Source: Actinomycetota bacterium
GTDB taxonomy: Bacteria; Actinomycetota; Thermoleophilia; Gaiellales; Gaiellaceae
Length of the DNA stretch: 64,000 bases
Reading direction: 5' to 3'
Assembly: GCA_003139545.1 (NCBI GenBank)
Contig: PLJC01000004.1
Location: 62,001-126,000 of the forward strand
Below are positions 15,214 to 23,308 of the stretch, one piece after another; positions within the stretch are counted from its first letter, which is position 1, and each line of letters starts with the position of its first letter. The notes under the pieces are model-generated. The model saw only the letters and a program-made list of their open reading frames with translations, ran no database searches and was not told where the DNA came from. Position numbers and translations under genes: made by a program.

Positions 15214-16578
15214 TTACGACTTGTGGACGTGCTCGCAGCCGCGAACGGTGTCGCCGGGCTCGATGTACGCGGTGTCGTTGCCGGGACCACAGTTGATCTT
15301 GTCGTGGCCTGGCCCGGCGTAGATGGTGTCGTTCCCGGGGCCGCCGCCGATGGTGTCGTTGCCGGGGCCGCCGTAGATCACGTCGTTTCCGGTGCTGCCG
15401 GAGAGGACGTCGTTCCCCGGCCCGCCGTCGAGGACGTCGTTGCCGGGGCCGCCTCCGATCTTGTCGTTTCCCGCCCCTCCGTAGACGACGTCGTCGCCGT
15501 TTCCGGCAAAGATCGAGTCGTTGCCGCCGAGCCCATAGATGAGGTCGTAGTACGGCGTCCCCTGGATGAAGTCGGACCCCGAGGTGCCGTCGATGCGGCA
15601 CTGGTTCGAACGGCGCACCGGCTTGGCGGGCGGCGACGAGCTCACGACATAGATGCCGAACCGTCGGCAGTCCTCGACCGAGGAGACGGCGAGTGCGGCA
15701 CCGCTCGGCGACCAGCGCGCCGGCGAGTCGGGTGCGGCGGCGCCGATCAGCTCCTGCGCAGGGCCGTCCGGCGTGCCGACGACGTAGAGCGCGTAGGCAC
15801 CGCTTCGGTCGCTCAGAAACGCCAGGCGGCCGTCGACCGGGCTCCACTGTGGGAAGCGGTTGTTCGAACCGCCGCCGATCGCCTCGCGAGCGCCGCTGCC
15901 GTTCGGGGCGACGAGCCAGATCGTCCAGCGGCCGCTCGCGTTGCTCTCGAACGCGAGCGTCGAGCCGTCGTGCGACCAGCTCGGGTTCACGTTGTCGCCC
16001 GCGCCGTCGAACGCGACCGTCGCCTTCGCGCCGTCGACGGGCACGATCTCGAGCTCCGAGCCGGCCGCGCTGGCCGTCGAGACCGCGATCGAGGTTCCAT
16101 CCGGCGACCAGACCGGCCCGGCCACGTCGGAGCTCGGCGGCGCGATGCCCTTCGCGAGCTGTCGGACGCCGGCGCCGCTCGGCGCCGAGACCGCGAGCAC
16201 GTCGCCCTCGAGGAACGCGACCTGCGTTCCGTCCGGCGACCAGGTCGCGTCGGTTCCGGGGACGCTCCCGACCTGGCGGTCGGTGCTGTCCCGCACGCTC
16301 GTCGACGAGCCCGTCTCGACGAGCAGCTCGCCGCTCCCGGGCCGGAAGCCACGGGCGCGTCCGGGGCCGACGATGTCGACTTCCTGGCCCCGGACGGCAG
16401 GTGTGAACAGCACGTCGCCGCTCCCCAACCCGGCTGATGCGCGCTCAAACGCAAGGGTCGTCCCCTGCGGCGCCCACCACGGCTCCGTATCTCGCGGCAC
16501 CGGAACGGGAGAAACGACGGCATGTGCGGCGCCGCCTGCAAATCCCACCACGACGCACAGTACGAGGACGCTCCTCAC
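15214..16578 (-). CDS. Secreted TolB-like beta-propeller protein with RTX repeats
   Basis: A 454-residue exported protein. Signal peptide VRSVLVLCVVVGFAGGAAHA; then a propeller built from about five PD40/TolB-type repeats (TWSPDGTQVAFLEG, VWSPDGTSIAVSTA, SWSHDGSTLAFES, QWSPVDGRLAFLSD, RWSPSGAALAVSS); then about nine calcium-binding nonapeptides of GGxGxDxxx type (about 350-445, e.g. GGPGNDVLDGGPGNDVLSG). RTX blocks fold on calcium outside the cell. GTG 16578 is preferred over ATG 16617: GAGACT lies 7 nt upstream and the signal peptide then starts cleanly, while the longer form begins inside a DNA repeat. Ligand unknown. Confidence 0.82.
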   Translation of the reverse strand: MRSVLVLCVVVGFAGGAAHAVVSPVPVPRDTEPWWAPQGTTLAFERASAGLGSGDVLFTPAVRGQEVDIVGPGRARGFRPGSGELLVETGSSTSVRDSTDRQVGSVPGTDATWSPDGTQVAFLEGDVLAVSAPSGAGVRQLAKGIAPPSSDVAGPVWSPDGTSIAVSTASAAGSELEIVPVDGAKATVAFDGAGDNVNPSWSHDGSTLAFESNASGRWTIWLVAPNGSGAREAIGGGSNNRFPQWSPVDGRLAFLSDRSGAYALYVVGTPDGPAQELIGAAAPDSPARWSPSGAALAVSSVEDCRRFGIYVVSSSPPAKPVRRSNQCRIDGTSGSDFIQGTPYYDLIYGLGGNDSIFAGNGDDVVYGGAGNDKIGGGPGNDVLDGGPGNDVLSGSTGNDVIYGGPGNDTIGGGPGNDTIYAGPGHDKINCGPGNDTAYIEPGDTVRGCEHVHKS

Positions 16579-16607
16579 CGGGCACAGTCTCGCAGGGGCA
16601 TGCGGTC

Positions 16608-16647
16608 GCTCCCTCATTCCGGGGGAGGCTCCCTCGCTCCGGGGGAG
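16608..16647. repeat. Two tandem 20-bp hairpin units
   Basis: Two adjacent copies, 16608-16627 and 16628-16647, of GCTCCCTC(A/G)(T/C)TCCGGGGGAG, differing at two bases. Each unit can fold, as CTCCC pairs with GGGAG. They lie between the divergent RTX-protein and pilin genes, upstream of the predicted RTX-gene promoter. They could be protein-binding sites or a small repeat expansion; there is no U-tract to suggest a terminator. Confidence 0.55.
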
Positions 16648-16763
16648 GGATGGTTCGGGACACGATCACCCTTTTGCCCCTCGTGCCGGGCGAGGCAGGC
16701 GTCGATAGCAGGCGTAGCAGGCGCTCTCTAGCGCGCCATCCACCCCGTCCCAAGGAGTCTCGA

Positions 16764-17243
16764 ATGATCAGCAAGATTCAGATGCGCCTTGCTCGTGAGG
16801 AAAGCGGTTTCACCCTCATCGAGCTCCTGGTCGTCATCGTCATCCTCGGCATCCTGGTTGCGATCGCGGTGCCGTCGTACCTCAGCTTCCGCGGCAACGC
16901 GCAGGATGCGGCAGCGCAGTCGAACGTTCGCTCGGCGATCCCGGCCGCTGAGGCCTGGTATCAGGACACCGCCGGCGGCAACAGCACCTACACCGCCCTC
17001 AACAACGCCAACCTGGCCAAGGAAGCCCCCGGCGTCTCCCCCAAGGTGAACGTCAAGGTCCTGGGCAGCGGCGCGGCGTACTGCCTCTCCGACGACGAGG
17101 CCACCGGTCACGGCGCCTACTACGTCGGCGGCGACAGCACCAAGATCACCCAGAGCTCCCCGGCCGCGGCAGTCGCGACCGTCACCAAGGTCAACGGCAC
17201 CTCGGCAACGGGCGGCGCGTCCGTCTGCAACGCCCTGTCGTAA
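16764..17243 (+). CDS. Type IV pilin-like protein
   Basis: A 159-residue class III-signal prepilin. The leader ends at G15, followed by the mature N-terminus FTLIELLVVIVILGILVA with the conserved Glu at mature position 5 (E20). PilD-type peptidase would cleave after G15 and methylate F16. The globular C-terminal part has two cysteines (AYCLSDDE and SVCNALS at the end) that probably form the D-loop disulfide. ATG 16764 is fixed by AAGGAG 6 nt upstream. No assembly genes (pilB, pilC, pilD) are nearby, so it is an orphan major pilin or pseudopilin. A strong terminator follows directly. Confidence 0.9.
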   Translation: MISKIQMRLAREESGFTLIELLVVIVILGILVAIAVPSYLSFRGNAQDAAAQSNVRSAIPAAEAWYQDTAGGNSTYTALNNANLAKEAPGVSPKVNVKVLGSGAAYCLSDDEATGHGAYYVGGDSTKITQSSPAAAVATVTKVNGTSATGGASVCNALS

Positions 17244-17271
17244 GCAACTTTCTGCCTGACGGCGGATGGTC

Positions 17272-17299
17272 AGAGAGGCGCGGGAAACCGCGCCTCTCT
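17272..17299. terminator. Bidirectional terminator between pilin and ctaG-like genes
   Basis: A perfect 12-bp stem (AGAGAGGCGCGG paired with CCGCGCCTCTCT) closed by a GAAA tetraloop. It lies 29 bp after the pilin stop and 14 bp after the stop of the convergent CtaG-like gene. There is no T-run, as in many high-GC terminators, but the stem is symmetric and could serve both strands. Confidence 0.8.
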
Positions 17300-17313
17300 G
17301 CTGTGCCTGAGCG

Positions 17314-18039
17314 TCAGCGCTCCTGAGCCGACTCCTCCGCCAGCAGCTGCGACACGTACCACCCGATCGCGACGAGGAAGACGAGCGTCTGCTCGCCGTT
17401 CATCGCGATGCCACCGAGGTTCTGGTCGCGGATGGCAGAGAAGCCCCACAGCCGCGGTGCGTGCTCGTAGAACGAGTAGAACGGGTGCCCCGAGAAGATG
17501 AACGCGAGGCCGAGGAACGACGACGCAACGAACGCGGCACCGAGATAGGCGAGCGCGGCCGGCGCGGGGAGCCGCCCGGCGACGAGCGGCCACCAGAAGA
17601 GCAGGCCGCCGGCGATGAGGAGCCCGTGCTCGATGTTGAGCCCCCAGCCGGTGTCGAGCGCCCAGTTGTAGAAGCCGGCGAGGTGCGTGCCGTACCACGC
17701 GGCGAGCCAGGCGAGGATGGCCCAGCGCGCCCGGATGTGGCTCGCGCCGTGGCGCGTGAGCCACGCCTTCATCGCCGGCGTCAGCCCGAGCAGGACGAGG
17801 GCGGGCGCGATGTCGGCGACGAGCGCGTTTTGCAAGAGGTGCACGAGGAGCAGCCGCTTCGCAGCGATCGTCTCCAGCGGCGAGTTGAGCGCGGCTGCGA
17901 CGAGGAAGGCGCCAATCGCGAACGACGCCACGCGCAGCCGACTCGGCGGGTCGCTCCGTGCCGCCCATCCATACGCAGCCGCTGCCGCGACGGCCAGCAC
18001 GATGTACGCAGGCTCGAAGGAGAAGTCAGTGGGACTCAC
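17314..18039 (-). CDS. Cytochrome c oxidase assembly (CtaG/caa3_CtaG) family protein, copy 2
   Basis: A 241-residue polytopic membrane protein with about seven helices, of the caa3_CtaG type found in actinobacteria and bacilli. Family features include SPLETIAAKRLLLVHLLQNAL, PALVLLGLTPAMKAWL, NIEHGLLIAGGLLFWWPLV, and FIFSGHPFYSFYEHAPR. Conserved membrane His (VHLLQ, IEH) may bind copper. GTG 18039 overlaps the stop of the adjacent CtaG-like gene (GTGA). The family is linked to caa3 oxidase assembly, but no oxidase subunit genes lie in this window. Confidence 0.82.
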   Translation of the reverse strand: MSPTDFSFEPAYIVLAVAAAAAYGWAARSDPPSRLRVASFAIGAFLVAAALNSPLETIAAKRLLLVHLLQNALVADIAPALVLLGLTPAMKAWLTRHGASHIRARWAILAWLAAWYGTHLAGFYNWALDTGWGLNIEHGLLIAGGLLFWWPLVAGRLPAPAALAYLGAAFVASSFLGLAFIFSGHPFYSFYEHAPRLWGFSAIRDQNLGGIAMNGEQTLVFLVAIGWYVSQLLAEESAQER

Positions 18040-18785
18040 GCGTGCACGAGCCGCGCAGCGCGCATCCTGGGGCGGAGGAGCACGAACGCGAGCGTGCCGA
18101 GCGTGACGAGCTGCTCGGCCATCATCGCGATGCCGGCAAGCTGCTGGTCGGTCCGGCCCGGGTACGCCGGATAGAGCGGATGGAAGCTGAACACGAGCAC
18201 GTCGGTGAGCACCTGCCCGGCGGCGAACATCGCCGCCGCGAGCGCGATCCGCCCGCCGACGGTGAGCCGCCGATGCGAGCCCGGGTCGATGAGGAGCGTC
18301 CACACGATCAGCCCGGCTACGACCCAGCACGCGTGCTCGAAGTAGTGCAGCGAGTCGTGGCGGAGCGCGAGGTCGTACAGATACGGCACGTGCCAGATGG
18401 CGAGGTTCGCCGCCCAGAGGCCGAACGCGACGCGCGGCTGCAGCACCGTCGACAGCACCGAACGGAGGCGCGCGCTGCGCGCCAGCGGCGCGAGCACCTG
18501 CGCCGGCAGGAGGAACACGAGCAGCGGCCCGCGGACGGCGACGATCATCAGCGCAGGCGCGAGGTCGCCGATCAGCACGTGCTGGAGCATGTGCACCGAG
18601 AGGTACTTCGTCTCGGCGAGCCGGTCGATTGGTCCAACGAGCGCCGCGACCGTCACGGCGAGCCCGAGCCCGAAGAGGGCGGCGCGATCCCAGCCCGCGA
18701 TGTCCGCGCGGCCGCGCTGGCGCAGCCGCACCATGCCCTGCGCAAAGAGCAGCGCGGCCACGACGGCGAGCGCTACCGGCAGCAC
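18036..18785 (-). CDS. Cytochrome c oxidase assembly (CtaG/caa3_CtaG) family protein, copy 1
   Basis: A 249-residue polytopic membrane protein, paralogous to the next gene. It shows SVHMLQHVLIGDLAPALMIV, PRVAFGLWAANLAIWHVPYLY, HYFEHACWVVAGLIVW and FSFHPLYPAYPG, which align with the equivalent segments of the downstream copy. The paired His motifs (HMLQH, YFEHA) are the likely metal sites. GTG 18785 overlaps the last base of the acyl-CoA dehydrogenase stop codon. The tandem pair looks like a duplication that has diverged and may work as a heterodimer in copper insertion. Confidence 0.82.
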   Translation of the reverse strand: MLPVALAVVAALLFAQGMVRLRQRGRADIAGWDRAALFGLGLAVTVAALVGPIDRLAETKYLSVHMLQHVLIGDLAPALMIVAVRGPLLVFLLPAQVLAPLARSARLRSVLSTVLQPRVAFGLWAANLAIWHVPYLYDLALRHDSLHYFEHACWVVAGLIVWTLLIDPGSHRRLTVGGRIALAAAMFAAGQVLTDVLVFSFHPLYPAYPGRTDQQLAGIAMMAEQLVTLGTLAFVLLRPRMRAARLVHA

Positions 18786-19918
18786 TACAATCCCAGGAGC
18801 TTCGCGATCACCATGCGCTGCACCTCATTCGTGCCTTCCCCGATCTCGAGGATCTTCTGGTCACGGTACAGGCGCGAGATGGCGAACTCGTCCATGAAGC
18901 CGTAGCCGCCGTGGATCTGCAAGGCCGCGTTCACGACGCGGTTGCTGAGCAGGCCGGTGTAGAGCTTCGCCTGCGCCGCCGCGAGCGCGAAGTCCTTTCC
19001 CTGGTCCTTCAGCCACGCGGCGCGGTGCACGAGCACGCGGCCCGCGTCGATCTCCGTCGCCATGTCGGCGAGCGCGAACTGCACCGCCTGGAACTCGGCG
19101 ATCGGCTTGCCGAACTGGTGGCGCTCCTTCGCATACGCGAGCGCGAGGTCGTACGCGCCCTGCGCGAGGCCGACGCCCATCGCGGCCACCGAGATGCGGC
19201 CGCCGTCGAGGATCTCGAGGAACTGGCGGAAGCCCTGGCCGCGCTCGCCGAGGAGGTTCCCTTCGGGGACGGCGCAGTCGCGGAAGGAGAGCTCGCGCGT
19301 GTCCGACGCGCGCCAGCCGAGCTTGTGCATCGGCGCGGAGATGTCGTAGCCGGGGATCCCGTTCGGGACGATGATGTTCGACACCTCGCTCTCGCCCGTG
19401 AGCGCCGTGATGGTCACGCACGCGGTGATGTCGGTGCCGGCGTTCGTGATGAACATCTTCGAGCCGTTCACGATCCAGGCGCCGTCGTGCAGCTCGGCGC
19501 GCGTGCGCGTCGCGCCCGCGTCCGATCCCGCGTTGGCCTCGGTCAGCCCGAACGCTGCGAGCGCCTCGCCCGACGCCAGCCGCGGCAGCCATTCCTGCTT
19601 CTGCGCCTCGGTGCCGTACAGGTAGATCGGCATCGTGCCCAGCGACGTGTGCGCCGCGACGGTGATCGCCACCGACGAGTCGATCCGCGTCAGCTCCTCG
19701 ACCGCGATCGCGTACGAGACGGTGTCCGCGCCCGCGCCGCCGTACTCCTCGGGGATGGGGATGCCCATGAGCCCTAGCTCCGCCATCTCCGCGACGAGCT
19801 CGTACGGGAAGCGGGACTCGCGGTCGAGCTCGGCGGCGAGCGGCGCGACCCGCGTCAAGGCGAAGTCGCGGACGGTGCGACGGAGAAGTTCCTGCTCCTC
19901 CGAGAGCTCGAAGTTCAC
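18785..19918 (-). CDS. Acyl-CoA dehydrogenase
   Basis: FAD-dependent acyl-CoA dehydrogenase (377 aa) that introduces the 2,3-double bond and passes electrons to ETF. It begins VNFELSEEQELLRRTVRDFA; FAD/substrate signatures include FGLTEANAGSDAGATRT, NGSKMFITNAG and QIHGGYGFMDEFAISRLYRD. The catalytic base Glu is in EIGEGTNEVQRMVIAK. A base here is the short-/medium-chain and branched-chain pattern; isovaleryl-CoA dehydrogenases usually lack it at this position. GTG 19918 overlaps the pepA stop (GTGA). It sits in an operon with a carboxylase subunit, suggesting amino-acid or branched acyl-CoA catabolism. Confidence 0.92.
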   Translation of the reverse strand: MNFELSEEQELLRRTVRDFALTRVAPLAAELDRESRFPYELVAEMAELGLMGIPIPEEYGGAGADTVSYAIAVEELTRIDSSVAITVAAHTSLGTMPIYLYGTEAQKQEWLPRLASGEALAAFGLTEANAGSDAGATRTRAELHDGAWIVNGSKMFITNAGTDITACVTITALTGESEVSNIIVPNGIPGYDISAPMHKLGWRASDTRELSFRDCAVPEGNLLGERGQGFRQFLEILDGGRISVAAMGVGLAQGAYDLALAYAKERHQFGKPIAEFQAVQFALADMATEIDAGRVLVHRAAWLKDQGKDFALAAAQAKLYTGLLSNRVVNAALQIHGGYGFMDEFAISRLYRDQKILEIGEGTNEVQRMVIAKLLGL

Positions 19919-21360
19919 GCCAGGCTCGTGGCCAGCTCGGCGATGAGTCGCACGCCGTAGCCGGTGCCGCCGGGCACGCGCAGGTAGTCGCCGCGAGAAC
20001 GGTCGAGGAAGCCGGGCCCCGCCATGTCGACGTGCGCCCACGGGCCTTCGCCGGCGAACTCCTGCAGGAACTCGGCCGCGAGCGCGGGGCTCGCCTCGCG
20101 CAGCGTCGAGCCGTTCTTCATGTCCGCGTACGCCGAGTCGACGTAGCGCCGGTAGCGCGGATGCAGCGGGAAGGGCCAGGTGAGGTCGCCGCTGCGCTCG
20201 CCGGCCGCGACGATCCGGTCGCGCCATTCGTCGTCGTTGGCGAAGAAGCCGGCGTACAGGTCGCCGAGCGCGATCGACATGGCGCCTGTCAGCGTCGCGA
20301 GGTCGATGACGTGCGTCGCGCCTTCACGCCGTGCGTACCAGAGCGCGTCCGCGAGCACGAGGCGGCCCTCGGCATCGGTGTTGATGATCTCGATCGTCTT
20401 GCCGTTCGCCGCGGTGAGGATGTCGCCCGGGCGGAACGCGTCGCCGCCGGGCATGTTCTCCGCGGCGGCAAGCACCGCAACGGCGCGCACGGGAAGAGCG
20501 AGCGCCGCGATGGCGCCGATGCCGTGCAGCGTTCCGGCGCCGCCTGCCATGTCGCCCTTCATGGCGTCCATGCCGCCCGCCGGCTTGATGGAGATGCCGC
20601 CCGTGTCGAACGTGATCGACTTGCCGACGAGGCCGAGGACGAGCTCGGGATTCGTCGCCTGCGGTGGCTCGTAGCGGAGGACGACGAGCCTCGGCTCGTT
20701 GTGCGACCCGCGGCCGACGGCGGCGAGCGCCCCCATACCGAGCTCGTCCATCTCCTTCGGGCCGAGGGCGATCGCGGTCAGGTGCTCGTGCTCGTCCGCG
20801 AGCGCGGCCGCGCGTTGCGCGAGCGTCTCGGGGTAGAGCTCGTTCGGCGGCATGTTGGCGAGATCGCGCGCGCGGTTCGTCCGCTCGGCGAGAAGCGCGG
20901 CTCGCTCTGCGGCGGCACGGACGTCAGGGCTCTCGAGGACGATCCGCTCGATCGGCTTCGGCTTGCCGTCCTCTTTCGTCTTCCAGAGGCCCGGCGTGTA
21001 GCCGCCGATGATGGTGCCCTCGACGAGCGCGGCCGCCTGCTCGTCGGGCGACAGGGGCAGCCGCTCGTCGAGCTGCCACGCGAGCGTTCCGCCTACGCGC
21101 GAGAGCTCGTGCGCCGCCGCCGCACCGGCGGTGCGCAACGCGTCCCGGTCGACGTCGTCGAGCTTGCCGACGCCGACTGCGACGACACGCGTGCCGTCGC
21201 CGTGCAGCACGAGCGCTTCGCCGCGGTCCCCGCGCAGCTCGCCGGTGGCGGCGAGCCCGGCAAAGCGCTCGTCGATGCCGTCGAGCGGTTGCGCGACCAT
21301 GACGGCGAGGGCGTCCGCCTTTGTCTGCCCCGGCGGGGCGATCTCGATCGTGACCCCCAT
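19915..21360 (-). CDS. pepA: Leucyl (cytosol) aminopeptidase, M17 family
   Basis: Dinuclear-metal M17 aminopeptidase (481 aa, full length) that removes N-terminal residues from peptides in the cytoplasm. The catalytic domain includes LVGKSITFDTGGISIKPAGG, MKGDMAGGAGTLHGI and the family signature NTDAEGRLVLADALWYA, which carry the metal ligands and catalytic residues. ATG 21360 is 9 bp after the SCP2-like gene; its end overlaps the acyl-CoA dehydrogenase start. The operon context (peptidase plus acyl-CoA enzymes) fits peptide and amino-acid utilisation. Confidence 0.93.
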   Translation of the reverse strand: MGVTIEIAPPGQTKADALAVMVAQPLDGIDERFAGLAATGELRGDRGEALVLHGDGTRVVAVGVGKLDDVDRDALRTAGAAAAHELSRVGGTLAWQLDERLPLSPDEQAAALVEGTIIGGYTPGLWKTKEDGKPKPIERIVLESPDVRAAAERAALLAERTNRARDLANMPPNELYPETLAQRAAALADEHEHLTAIALGPKEMDELGMGALAAVGRGSHNEPRLVVLRYEPPQATNPELVLGLVGKSITFDTGGISIKPAGGMDAMKGDMAGGAGTLHGIGAIAALALPVRAVAVLAAAENMPGGDAFRPGDILTAANGKTIEIINTDAEGRLVLADALWYARREGATHVIDLATLTGAMSIALGDLYAGFFANDDEWRDRIVAAGERSGDLTWPFPLHPRYRRYVDSAYADMKNGSTLREASPALAAEFLQEFAGEGPWAHVDMAGPGFLDRSRGDYLRVPGGTGYGVRLIAELATSLA

Positions 21361-21369
21361 GACCGCAGG

Positions 21370-21678
21370 TTAGAAGAGCTTCTGGAGCTTCATCGCAGCA
21401 CCCATGTCGCCCTTGACCTTCAACTTGCCGGTCATGTAGGCGCTCGTCGGGTTCTGCTCGCCGGCGATGATCTTCTCGAAGGTCTCCTGCGACGTGGCGA
21501 TGGTCACGTCGGCGTCGCCGCCGCCCTCGGCGACGGTCACCGAGCCGTTGTCGACGTCGACCTTCCACGTGCCTGCGCCCTCGATGTCGAAGACGTAGGA
21601 GTTGGTCATGCCCGCCGTCTTCGACGCATCGGCGCGCGACGGGAGGTTCGCGAAGAAGTCCTGCACGGTCTCAGCCAT
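21370..21678 (-). CDS. SCP2 sterol-binding domain protein
   Basis: A 102-residue single-domain SCP-2-like protein. Segments such as YVFDIEGAGTWKVDVDNG, DADVTIATSQETFEKIIAGE and AYMTGKLKVKGDMGAAMKLQ are characteristic. The fold makes a hydrophobic tunnel binding fatty acyl chains, acyl-CoA or sterols. It lies 13 bp after the biotin carboxylase gene and 9 bp before pepA in a six-gene minus-strand operon, so a role in handling acyl-CoA intermediates is reasonable but unproven. Confidence 0.88.
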   Translation of the reverse strand: MAETVQDFFANLPSRADASKTAGMTNSYVFDIEGAGTWKVDVDNGSVTVAEGGGDADVTIATSQETFEKIIAGEQNPTSAYMTGKLKVKGDMGAAMKLQKLF

Positions 21679-21691
21679 GGACTGACCCTAT

Positions 21692-23290
21692 CTACTCCTC
21701 CAATTCCACGAGGAGGGTTCCGCCGGCCACGCGATCGCCCTCCGCGACGTGCACGGCTAGCACGGTGGCGTCGCACGGGGAGGCGAGCGGCGTCTCCATC
21801 TTCATCGCCTCGAGGACGACGAGCGGTTGGCGCGCGGTGACGCGGTCGCCGGCCGCGACGAGCACCTTGATCACCGTGCCGGGCATGGGGGCGGTGAGCG
21901 CGGACGTCTCTCCGGTGGGGGCGTGGTCGGCCGCGGTGTCGTCGGGCGGCGGGGCGGGCAGCGGCGCGGGGAGGTTGAGCCGCCACGGCTCTGCCCAGGG
22001 CGGCGCGGGAGTACGCGCTGTCTGCGCGAGCGGCGGGTGCTCGATGAGGAAGGCGGTGGTGGCGCGTCCGGCGCGCACGACCGGATGCGCGACGAGCCAG
22101 CGCAGGAACGGCAGGTTGGTGGTGACGCCGTCGACCTCCGTCTCGGCGAGCGCGTCGGCGAGACGGTCGAGCGCCTCGCCACGCGTGGGCGCGTGCGCGA
22201 TCAGCTTCGCGATCATCGGGTCGTACGAGGTGCCGATCTCGTCGCCCTCGGCGACGCCGGAGTCGACGCGGACGGAGCTTGGGAGAACGAGCCGGTCGAT
22301 GCGGCCGACCTGAGGCAGGAACGTGCGCGGGTCTTCCGCGTATAGCCGCACCTCCACCGCGTGGCCGTTCAGCTCGGGATGGACGTCGAGCGGCTCGCCG
22401 CGCGCGATCGCGAGCTGCGCGCGCACGAGGTCGACGCCCGTGACGAGCTCGGTGACCGGATGCTCGACCTGGATGCGCGCGTTCAGCTCGAGGAAGAAGA
22501 ACTCGTTGCCCTCGAGGACGAACTCGGCGGTGCCGGCGCTCTCGTACCCGATCGCGCGCGCGAACGCGACCGCGGCGTCGCTCATCGCGGCGCGAAGCTC
22601 CGGGCCGACCGCCGGCGAGGGGGACTCCTCCAGAACCTTCTGGTGACGACGCTGCACCGAGCAGTCGCGCTCGCCGAGTGCGATGACTGCGCCGTGGCGG
22701 TCGGCGAGCAGCTGGATCTCGACGTGGCGCGGCCGCTCGAGGTAGCGCTCGAAGAACACGGTGTCGTCGCCGAAGGCCGCCTTCGCCTCGCGCTGCGCCG
22801 CCTCGACCGCTTCGTCCAGCTCCGGCGCGGTGCGCACGACGCGCATGCCGCGCCCGCCGCCGCCCGCGGCCGCCTTCACGACCAGCGGGAAGCCGATCTC
22901 CTGCGCGGTTCCCGTCGGCAGCACTGGCACGCCGTTCGCGCGCGCCGTCTCCTTCGCCGCCAGCTTGTCGCCGCCCGCACGCAGCGCCACGGGCGGAGGG
23001 CCGATCCACGTGAGGCCGGCGTCGAGCACCGCCTCGGCGAGCTCGGCGCTCTCGGCGAGGAAGCCGTAGCCGGGATGCACCGCGTCGGCGCCCGCCTCCT
23101 GCGCGGCGCGCACGTGCTCGCCGGGGACGAGATACGACGCGATCTCCACCGTCGCGTCCGCCGAGCGGGCGTGCAGCGAGCCGAGGTCGTCGGGGGCTGC
23201 GACCGCGACCGTCTCCAGCCCCTCCTCCGCGCACGCGCGGAAGACGCGCAGCGCGATCTCGCCGCGGTTCGCCACCAGGACCCGGTGCAT
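21692..23290 (-). CDS. Biotin carboxylase/BCCP subunit of acyl-CoA carboxylase
   Basis: A 532-residue alpha subunit that carboxylates its own biotin with ATP and bicarbonate. The biotin carboxylase domain starts MHRVLVANRGEIALRVFRAC; the glycine-rich ATP loop is VVKAAAGGGGRGMRVVRT; catalytic segments include FLELNARIQVEHPVTELVTG. The C-terminal BCCP domain has the biotinylation motif EAMKM with K497. At 532 aa it is shorter than typical MCC/PCC alpha chains (about 650), mainly in the linker. It heads a six-gene operon and diverges from the SDR gene. The carboxyltransferase at 29826-31352 is MCC-like and is the obvious partner, making methylcrotonyl-CoA carboxylase likely. Confidence 0.9.
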   Translation of the reverse strand: MHRVLVANRGEIALRVFRACAEEGLETVAVAAPDDLGSLHARSADATVEIASYLVPGEHVRAAQEAGADAVHPGYGFLAESAELAEAVLDAGLTWIGPPPVALRAGGDKLAAKETARANGVPVLPTGTAQEIGFPLVVKAAAGGGGRGMRVVRTAPELDEAVEAAQREAKAAFGDDTVFFERYLERPRHVEIQLLADRHGAVIALGERDCSVQRRHQKVLEESPSPAVGPELRAAMSDAAVAFARAIGYESAGTAEFVLEGNEFFFLELNARIQVEHPVTELVTGVDLVRAQLAIARGEPLDVHPELNGHAVEVRLYAEDPRTFLPQVGRIDRLVLPSSVRVDSGVAEGDEIGTSYDPMIAKLIAHAPTRGEALDRLADALAETEVDGVTTNLPFLRWLVAHPVVRAGRATTAFLIEHPPLAQTARTPAPPWAEPWRLNLPAPLPAPPPDDTAADHAPTGETSALTAPMPGTVIKVLVAAGDRVTARQPLVVLEAMKMETPLASPCDATVLAVHVAEGDRVAGGTLLVELEE

Positions 23291-23295
23291 GCCGT

Positions 23296-23302
23296 TAGTG
23301 TC
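23296..23302. promoter_or_regulatory. Overlapping divergent -10 boxes, carboxylase/SDR
   Basis: On the plus strand TAGTGT (23296-23301) is 7 nt before ATG 23309. On the minus strand GACACT (23297-23302) is 6 nt before ATG 23290, an imperfect TANNNT. Only 18 bp separate the two start codons. The boxes overlap by five bases instead of sharing a TA centre, so this is a variant of the symmetric element seen at four other sites. Confidence 0.5.
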
Positions 23303-23308
23303 GCAAGC

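Noticed and set aside
15240..15545. Tandem DNA repeats that could look like a CRISPR or satellite array
   Set aside because: They encode the RTX nonapeptides in frame and have no spacer structure. No CRISPR array or cas gene was seen in the window.
15164..15847. N-terminal extension of the MBL-rhodanese protein
   Set aside because: The extended part is an Arg-rich shadow of the RTX repeats; GTG 15163 has TAGCGT 7 nt upstream and gives the usual MBL start.
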